Made by a program: the position numbers and the translations under genes
Notes under the pieces: generated by a model
Databases searched by the model: none
What the model saw: the letters and a program-made list of their open reading frames with translations, nothing else
Told to the model about the DNA's origin: nothing
Origin: Metaruminococcus_A sp900762715
GTDB lineage: Bacteria; Bacillota; Clostridia; Oscillospirales; Ruminococcaceae
Direction of reading: 5' to 3'
Assembly: GCA_048204295.1 (NCBI GenBank)
Contig: DBFBLF010000081.1
Location: forward strand, 1 to 10,627
DNA: 10,627 nucleotides
In this document: positions 6,538-10,627 of the stretch, piece after piece
How the letters are laid out: each line of letters starts with the position of its first letter
Position numbering within the stretch: the stretch's first letter is position 1

Positions 6538-7169
6538 TTGGAAAAAGTCGTCTGGAAAGGGGGCGCCCTTTTGGCGCCGGTCCCCCCGGTGATGGTGAGC
6601 TGCGGGCCGGCGGAGCGCCCTAATATTATCACAGTCGGCTGGACAGGGATTACCAATACTATCCCGCCGAAAACCTATATTTCCCTCCGGCCGGAGCGGT
6701 ACTCCGCCCCGCTTATTCGGGAGTCTGGCGTGTTTGTCATAAACCTCACCAATTCCCCGCTTGTCAAGGCAGCCGATTTCTGTGGCGTCCGTTCGGGAAA
6801 AATGTGGATAAGTTCGCCGAAATGAAGCTTACGGCGAAACCCGGCCCCGCGACTGGATGTCCAATGATTGCCGAAAGCCCACTCAGCATGGAGTGCCGGG
6901 TAGCCGATATTATCCCGATGGGCTCCCATGACATGTTTCTGGCGGACATTGTTTCGGTGCTGGTAGATTCCGCATACCTTGACAAAGCCGGGAAACTCCA
7001 TTTGGACCGCTGCGGTCTTGTCGCTTACGCCCATGGAGAATATTTTGAACTCGGCCGGAAGCTCGGCAGCTTTGGGTTTTCAGTCAGGAAAAAGCCGCTC
7101 CCTGCCAAAAAAGGGAGAGCTCAGTCAAAACGCAAACCCGCTTTAAAAAAGCGGGGCGTCAAACGTTAA
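6538..7169 (+). pseudogene. Flavin reductase family protein, frameshifted
   Basis: Two overlapping frames together make one flavin-reductase-like (flavoredoxin/DIM6-NTAB, FMN-binding split barrel) protein of about 210 residues. The first frame runs from a TTG at 6538 (AGAAAGAAGG upstream) through SCGPAERPNIITVGWTG and FVINLTNSPL to FCGVRSGK, then goes out of frame and stops at 6825. The second frame, from about 6801, continues with NVDKFAEMKLTA, PMIAESPLSMECRV, GSHDMFLADIV and LVAYAHGEYFELGRKLGSFGF. Restoring one base in the A5 run at 6798-6802 joins them. The break sits on the heptamer G GGA AAA, a canonical -1 slippery pattern, so programmed frameshifting is possible. A mutation or homopolymer read error is more likely. 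The C-terminus ends in an unusually basic tail (about residues 183-210). It probably belongs to the antiporter transcript. Confidence 0.8.
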
Positions 7170-7182
7170 AGAGAAGGTGCCT

Positions 7183-8013
7183 ATGTTTCCACTCATCTGT
7201 CCGCTTTGCGGCAGCCCGCTTCTTTCCGCCGGCGGCAGCTATCGCTGTGAAAGCCGCCACACTTATGACCGTGCCAAAAGCGGTTACGTAAACCTTTTGG
7301 ATGTTTCTCAAAAGAAAACGAAGTTCCCGGGAGATAACAAGCTGATGGCTGCGGCCAGACGGGAATTCTTGAACAAAGGGTATTATGTACCCTTGTCGGA
7401 TGCGTTGAATAAAGCCTGTATGGATTTTTTGAGTGAGAATCCTGCGCCTGTTATTTTGGATGCGGGTTGCGGGGAAGGATATTATACGGCTCGGCTCACC
7501 GAATTTTTGCTACAGGCGGGCATACGGCCGGAGGTTTTGGGAATAGACATCTCAAAATTTGCCGTTGACCTGGCTGCAAAGCGGAGTAAAAGCGCATCCT
7601 TTGCGGTTGCAAGCGCCTTTCACCTGCCGGTTGCCGAGAATACCTGCGACATGGCGCTCAACCTGTTTGCTCCTTACTGCGGTGAGGAAACGCTGCGGAT
7701 TTTAAAGCCCGGCGGCGTTTTTTTAATGGTGATTCCCGGTGCGGAGCATCTGTGGGAACTTAAGCGGGCGGTTTATGAAACGCCGTATAAAAATGAGGTC
7801 AAGGACTATCCGCTTGGCGGGTTTGAATTTTTAGAGGTCAGGAAGATAGAGACCGTTTTAAATCTCATGAACAGGGAAGATATTCTCCACCTGTTTGAAA
7901 TGACTCCTTATTATTATAAGACTTCCAGAGAGGATCAGGAACGGCTGATCAAGCTTGACAGCCTTTCCGTTACAGCTTCGTTTGAATTACTGGTTTACAG
8001 AACACTGAAATAA
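7183..8013 (+). CDS. rlmA: RlmA-type 23S rRNA (guanine-N1)-methyltransferase
   Basis: A 276-residue class I SAM-dependent methyltransferase of the RlmA family, which methylates N1 of G745 (RlmA-I) or G748 (RlmA-II/TlrB, usual in Gram-positives) in 23S rRNA hairpin 35. A zinc module opens the protein: Cys6, Cys9, Cys22 and His26 (CPLCG, CESRH). The family phrase DRAKSGYVNLL follows, then SAM motif I ILDAGCGEGYY (91-101) and acidic motif II at GIDIS (120-124). The family region LFAPYC...LKPGG is at 161-178, and PGAEHLWELKRAVYE at 185-199. The ATG at 7183 is preferred over the GTG at 7177, because GAGAAGG lies at the right distance only for the ATG. It begins 13 nt after the flavin reductase frame. 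RlmA-II in actinomycetes contributes to tylosin resistance; here it is more likely a housekeeping modification. Confidence 0.9.
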   Translation: MFPLICPLCGSPLLSAGGSYRCESRHTYDRAKSGYVNLLDVSQKKTKFPGDNKLMAAARREFLNKGYYVPLSDALNKACMDFLSENPAPVILDAGCGEGYYTARLTEFLLQAGIRPEVLGIDISKFAVDLAAKRSKSASFAVASAFHLPVAENTCDMALNLFAPYCGEETLRILKPGGVFLMVIPGAEHLWELKRAVYETPYKNEVKDYPLGGFEFLEVRKIETVLNLMNREDILHLFEMTPYYYKTSREDQERLIKLDSLSVTASFELLVYRTLK

Positions 8014-8069
8014 CACACGGTATAAATTATTGCAAAATATACAATATAACGACAAAGGAGAAATGTAAA

Positions 8070-8843
8070 ATGTATATCCTGGGACGCGTCCAAATGCTGG
8101 ATCCCCTGCCTTATGCCGAAGGTGTCAAGCGGCTGATGGCAAAGGGGTTTGATGGAATCGAGTTTGGAATTTCCGACAAAAAGTTCAATCCCCGCCCCGA
8201 ATTTTTCGCCCCCGGTTTTGCTGAAGAAATGAAACGCGCCATCCACCAGTACGGGGTAAAGGCTTATTCTGTCAGTGCCCATATGGATTACACGGAGAAC
8301 GAGGAAAAATTCAAAGCGGTGTATGATGCTGTCCGAGTGGCAAAAGAAATGGGAGCCCCCCTTGTTATTATCAACGGCGCTAAGAAAAATGAAGATGAGC
8401 CCTTTGAAACGCAGTGGGCCCGCCAGATTGAAAAAACGAAAAAGCTTTGCGATTATGCCGAAGAGCTTGGAATTGAGCTTGCAATGGAATTTGAGCCCGG
8501 CTTTGTTTTGGATACAACTGAACTGATGCTCAAGGCGTTTCAGGAAATTGGGTCTCCTGTCCTCAAGGTAAATGCCGACGTGGGGCATATTTTCCTGCAG
8601 GATCCGGACCCGATGGCGGCTATTGAAAGTTGCAAAGGGTTGATCATCCACGCTCATCTTGAAAATATAAAGACTGGCGTACATAACCACTTAGTGCCCT
8701 ATGAAGGCGATATGGACTTGCCCGGCTATGTGGCAAAACTTCGGGAAGCCGGGTTTGACGGGATGGCAGCCTTTGACGCATACCAGTATGACTACGAGGC
8801 TGTAGCTGAAAATTCGGTCAAATATTTTAAAAGTATATTTTAA
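8070..8843 (+). CDS. Sugar phosphate isomerase/epimerase-like TIM-barrel protein
   Basis: This 257-residue protein belongs to the xylose-isomerase-like TIM barrel superfamily (AP_endonuc_2 type). Likely metal and active-site positions, in barrel order, are Glu31 (GIEFG), His71 (SAHMDY) and Glu140/Glu142 (LAMEFEPG). They continue with Asp170 and His173 (NADVGHIF), His194/His196 (IIHAHLENIK), His205/His207, Glu212/Asp214 and Asp236 near the end. Such proteins isomerise or epimerise sugars, or act on inositol-like compounds, with a divalent metal. The substrate cannot be told from the sequence, and the protein has no sugar-catabolic neighbours. AAAGGAG lies 9 nt before the ATG. The 56-nt A/T-rich gap after rlmA allows either readthrough or a weak own promoter. 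A strong terminator closes the unit 12 nt after the stop. Confidence 0.85.
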   Translation: MYILGRVQMLDPLPYAEGVKRLMAKGFDGIEFGISDKKFNPRPEFFAPGFAEEMKRAIHQYGVKAYSVSAHMDYTENEEKFKAVYDAVRVAKEMGAPLVIINGAKKNEDEPFETQWARQIEKTKKLCDYAEELGIELAMEFEPGFVLDTTELMLKAFQEIGSPVLKVNADVGHIFLQDPDPMAAIESCKGLIIHAHLENIKTGVHNHLVPYEGDMDLPGYVAKLREAGFDGMAAFDAYQYDYEAVAENSVKYFKSIF

Positions 8844-8855
8844 CTTGCATGTTCG

Positions 8856-8885
8856 AAAGCGCCGGGCTGTTGCCCGGCGCTTTTT
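8856..8885. terminator. Strong intrinsic terminator
   Basis: A perfect 12-bp stem, AAAGCGCCGGGC TGTT GCCCGGCGCTTT, followed by TT on +. It ends the antiporter-to-TIM-barrel unit. Its A-rich left arm also gives a short T tract on the - strand, so it may serve the convergent Crp/Fnr gene too. Confidence 0.9.
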
Positions 8886-8939
8886 GATATGCGGCTTATC
8901 TGCATAGGATTTAAAGGAAGAGCACCTTTCAGCGCTTTT

Positions 8940-9590
8940 TCAGTGCAGGGTAAAACTATTTTTGTGAAAATCCAAAACTCCCTCGTCCCGCAATTTGGAA
9001 AGGACGGCGGAAAGCGCGCTGCGGTCGGCGGCCAAGTAATCCGCCAATCCCTGCCGGTCAAAGGAAATGGTAAACGAACGTGTCCCCCGCAGGCGGGCCT
9101 GCTCGGCAAGGTAGGAGAGAATCTTTTCCCGAAGCGTTCGTTTTGACAGATGCTCGATCCGCTCAGTAAGGAAAATGTTCTTTTGCGCAAAGGAGGAAAC
9201 CAGGTTTGAAACGAGCCTTGCGTGACAGGCACAGGCGGATGTACAGGTTTTGAGGAGCCTTTGGCAGTCTGCCTGCAACACCCGGCAGTCAGCCCCAGCC
9301 TCAGCTGTTACGGCAAGCGGGCTGCCGCCGCAGGCGAATGCCTCGCCGAACAGGTCTCCTGGCTGCAGATTTGCCAGGATAACAGTGTTTCCGTCATAAT
9401 CCTCTCTTATAATCCGCACATTTCCTGAAAGAAGGATGAAGATTTCGCGGATGGTTCCACCGGCCTGAAAAAGCAAGGCGTTCTTGTGGTATTCCTGCTC
9501 CCTGGGCTTAAGGCAGCTTAACATCATTTGGGTTTCCGCTTCGGTGGTACCGGCAAAAAGCGGGCATCTTTTTAAAATTGTGTAATCCAT
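8940..9590 (-). CDS. Crp/Fnr family transcriptional regulator
   Basis: A 216-residue regulator with an N-terminal cyclic-nucleotide-binding-like beta barrel (about 10-125, LQPGDLFGEAFACGG at 75-89) and a dimer helix (about 128-148). A C-terminal winged HTH of Crp type (about 150-213) carries the recognition segment FDRQGLADYLAADRSALSAV. The start at 9590 is chosen because GAGGAG lies 7 nt upstream of the ATG and MDYTILKRCPLF is a typical family N-terminus; an in-frame ATG 60 nt further upstream lacks support. It has eight cysteines, with a cluster at Cys116, Cys120 and Cys122. The arrangement is not the classic N-terminal FNR iron-sulfur set. Members of this clostridial group often respond to redox or nitrosative signals, so that is a guess for the ligand. 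A possible operator lies about 150 nt upstream. Confidence 0.88.
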   Translation of the reverse strand: MDYTILKRCPLFAGTTEAETQMMLSCLKPREQEYHKNALLFQAGGTIREIFILLSGNVRIIREDYDGNTVILANLQPGDLFGEAFACGGSPLAVTAEAGADCRVLQADCQRLLKTCTSACACHARLVSNLVSSFAQKNIFLTERIEHLSKRTLREKILSYLAEQARLRGTRSFTISFDRQGLADYLAADRSALSAVLSKLRDEGVLDFHKNSFTLH

Positions 9591-9736
9591 AGCTTTTCTC
9601 CTCAGGTTTGGCGGCCAAATTTGCGGAATACAGCTGCATTTGAACAGCATTGTTAACTAGTGAATGCTACGTCCGCTTTCAGCAGTTTCTTTTTGTTACT
9701 ATAAACCGTTCCTATACTTTCATTTCCCTTACCCGG

Positions 9737-9751
9737 ATTGACCCATTCAAT
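9737..9751. promoter_or_regulatory. Possible Crp/Fnr-type operator
   Basis: ATTGA CCCAT TCAAT is a 15-bp dyad with TTGA/TCAA cores like those recognised by Crp/Fnr proteins, placed about 150 nt upstream of the Crp/Fnr gene in its only long upstream region. Autoregulation is inferred; the spacer differs by one from the N4 spacer of the classical FNR box. Confidence 0.3.
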
Positions 9752-9894
9752 ACTTTTTTCCTGCATTTTGTCCGATTTTACAATGCAACCGGCTGTTTTT
9801 TACTATTTTAACACAACCGGGATTCATTGTACAAGCAGGGCCTCAAAACGGGTGTGTTTACAGTGTTTTAAAGCCGGAGGGAGAATCCCGTCCG

Positions 9895-9932
9895 TTTTAT
9901 AAAAAACGGCTCCTGTAATTTTACAGGAGCCG
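9895..9932 (-). terminator. Intrinsic terminator of the small AUA-start gene
   Basis: An 11-bp stem, CGGCTCCTGTA / TACAGGAGCCG (9907-9917, 9922-9932), with loop ATTT. Read on the - strand it is followed by TTTTTTATAAAA. It begins 11 nt after the stop codon of the small gene, which supports that gene being real. Confidence 0.88.
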
Positions 9933-9943
9933 CCGGCTGTGGG

Positions 9944-10120
9944 TTAGTCATCGCCGCGGAGCAGGTTTTCCGCGTAATCGCAGAGCGATTCATAAGAGTT
10001 GACATTGCTTGAGCGGGTGCGGATCTGATCCCTTACATAATCGGGAAGGGATTCAAAATACTGTTTGGCCTGCCGGTCTTGTTGGATTAGTGAATCCAGG
10101 CCGGAAAATTTGTTTTTTAT
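9944..10120 (-). CDS. Small conserved-looking protein, apparent AUA start
   Basis: A 58-residue open frame too short and oddly started for normal ORF finding. It reads (M)KNKFSGLDSLIQQ at the start, YFESLPDYVRDQI in the middle (21-33) and SYESLCDYAENLLRGDD at the end. It looks like a compact helical acidic protein and resembles small uncharacterised clostridial proteins as I remember them. No ATG, GTG or TTG is available in frame: an in-frame TAA lies four codons before the AGGTGA region. GAGGTGA (10125-10131) stands 4 nt (AGG core 7 nt) before an ATA codon at 10118-10120, exactly where the family-like N-terminus begins. It is therefore either a true AUA start or an ATG-to-ATA change. An intrinsic terminator follows directly. 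Function unknown. Confidence 0.65.
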   Translation of the reverse strand: MKNKFSGLDSLIQQDRQAKQYFESLPDYVRDQIRTRSSNVNSYESLCDYAENLLRGDD

Positions 10121-10124
10121 AAAC

Positions 10125-10131
10125 TCACCTC
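10125..10131 (-). promoter_or_regulatory. Ribosome binding site that decides the AUA start
   Basis: GAGGTGA on the - strand at ideal distance from the ATA codon at 10118-10120. No standard start codon exists within reach in that frame, so this site is the main evidence for where translation begins. Confidence 0.6.
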
Positions 10132-10145
10132 GCCATTAGTATGCT

Positions 10146-10155
10146 CCTGTACAGG
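10146..10155. promoter_or_regulatory. 10-bp perfect palindrome upstream of the small gene
   Basis: CCTGTACAGG lies 26 nt before the apparent AUA start, in the gap between the XRE gene and the small gene. It is a plausible operator for the adjacent XRE repressor or a chance palindrome. It shares CTCCTGTA with the terminator stem at 9911-9917. Confidence 0.25.
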
Positions 10156-10178
10156 TTCGTTCATCCCATATGCCACTG

Positions 10179-10211
10179 AAAAAAGGCCGGGTAATAAACC
10201 CGGTCTTTTTT
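10179..10211. terminator. Bidirectional intrinsic terminator at the end of the XRE gene
   Basis: A6, stem GGCCGGGT / ACCCGGTC (10185-10192, 10198-10205, one G-T pair), loop AATAA, then T6. It works by pattern on both strands and overlaps the XRE stop codon, so it mainly ends the XRE transcript. Confidence 0.85.
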
Positions 10212-10557
10212 AGCGGCGCGTTAGGCTGATAAGAGAATCCAGTACAGTTTGAATTAACTGAAGCTGGTCTGGAGGCAATTTGTCAATCTCAGAAACATAA
10301 CGCTGAATAAATGAAAACGTAGTCGTTGTTAAAAGCTTCTCCTGCATGGTATCATCTAGGAGAAGAGGCAAATCAACCTGAAGCGCTTCGGCAATTCTGG
10401 CAAGGGTAGTTATGGTAATATTATGAGCGCCCCGCTCAATTTTACTTAGGTGTGCGGCGCTGATTTTTGATTTATAGGCTAGCTCCTCTTGGCTTTGATG
10501 ACGCTGAATTCGATATTTTTTAATATTGTGGCTCACGGTCGAACAAATATCTGACAT
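10210..10557 (-). CDS. XRE-family HTH transcriptional regulator
   Basis: A 115-residue protein with an N-terminal Cro/C1-type helix-turn-helix at about residues 11-66. The scaffold is IKKYRIQRHQSQEELAYKS, then ISAAHLSKIERGAHNITITT and LARIAEALQV, which is typical of HTH_3. The C-terminal part (about 80-113) is helical (FSFIQRYVSEIDKLPPDQLQLIQTVLDSL) and probably makes the dimer. The start is firm: GGAGGTGAT precedes the ATG by a few nt. The gene and its upstream are more A/T-rich than most of the window, which hints at acquired DNA but is weak evidence. No toxin, phage or conjugation gene is visible beside it. Its target is unknown; the adjacent small gene and its palindrome are one possibility. 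Confidence 0.9.
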   Translation of the reverse strand: MSDICSTVSHNIKKYRIQRHQSQEELAYKSKISAAHLSKIERGAHNITITTLARIAEALQVDLPLLLDDTMQEKLLTTTTFSFIQRYVSEIDKLPPDQLQLIQTVLDSLISLTRR

Positions 10558-10574
10558 AATATCACCTCCCCTAA

Positions 10575-10603
10575 ATCATAGTATAGTTTAAAAAATTGCA
10601 CAA
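10575..10603 (-). promoter_or_regulatory. Probable promoter of the XRE gene
   Basis: On the - strand TTGTGC (10598-10603, 3/6), a 17-nt spacer and TATGAT (10575-10580, 5/6). It lies just upstream of the strong ribosome binding site GGAGGTGAT. Confidence 0.4.
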
Positions 10604-10627
10604 AGTAATTTAACACATGATATTTAT

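Larger units (their letters stand above)
9591..9943. other. 353-nt upstream region of the Crp/Fnr gene
   Basis: No gene is supported here. From right to left it holds the terminator of the small - strand gene, an A/T-rich stretch with weak promoter-like pieces for the - strand (TTGTAC, 18 nt, TAAAAT, ending near 9800), the ATTGA/TCAAT palindrome, and the ribosome binding site GAGGAG (9599-9604). CAACCGG occurs twice (9785 and 9813 areas), and TACAATG/CATTGTA form an inverted pair around it. Confidence 0.5.

Noticed and set aside
7995..8690. 231-residue - strand frame opposite the TIM-barrel gene
   Set aside because: It lies antisense to a gene with clear family motifs and ribosome binding site; low-complexity Phe/His-rich translation typical of a shadow.
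9783..9902. 39-codon + strand open frame in the Crp/Fnr upstream region
   Set aside because: No ribosome binding site, no recognisable protein features and it runs into the terminator region.
1..10627. CRISPR arrays, tRNA/rRNA genes, insertion sequences, prophage or defence genes
   Set aside because: None seen: no regularly spaced repeats with unique spacers, no cloverleaf or rRNA-like sequence, and no transposase or integrase motifs.

Overview
This window looks like chromosomal DNA from an anaerobic Firmicute of class Clostridia, most likely a Ruminococcaceae/Oscillospiraceae-type organism. The signs are strong AGGAGG-like ribosome binding sites, TTG starts, moderate GC content, a clostridial Crp/Fnr regulator and a family of small acidic proteins. 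This placement is inference from sequence style; no search was run.

Left part (1-1932): three exported products lie head to tail on the + strand. They are a secreted papain-like/C39-like cysteine peptidase, a surface protein with a signal peptide and one C-terminal membrane helix, and a small lipoprotein whose start overlaps the previous gene. A perfect 12-bp hairpin at 1901-1932 separates them from the convergent CNNM/CorC-type transporter gene (1934-3295, -). That gene and mutY (3470-4546, +) diverge from back-to-back promoter-like sequences.

Middle (4539-5035): the longest gene-poor stretch is structured. Three decaying tandem copies of a ~94-bp palindromic module start inside the last codons of mutY. 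A second block follows with competing inverted repeats and an intrinsic terminator 65 nt before an NhaP-type cation/proton antiporter (5036-6523). After the antiporter come a frameshifted flavin reductase (6538-7169), an RlmA-type 23S rRNA methyltransferase (7183-8013) and a sugar-isomerase-like TIM barrel (8070-8843). The close spacing suggests one transcription unit, closed by a strong terminator at 8856-8885.

Right part (8886-10627): three - strand genes, each with its own terminator or boundary. They are a Crp/Fnr-family regulator with a possible operator palindrome upstream, a 58-residue conserved-looking protein that appears to start at AUA, and an XRE-family regulator.

Most of the window is core or housekeeping-like sequence. 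The best candidates for something undescribed are the repeat array plus attenuator-like leader before the antiporter, the exported peptidase cluster, the AUA-initiated small gene and the frameshift at a canonical slippery heptamer.
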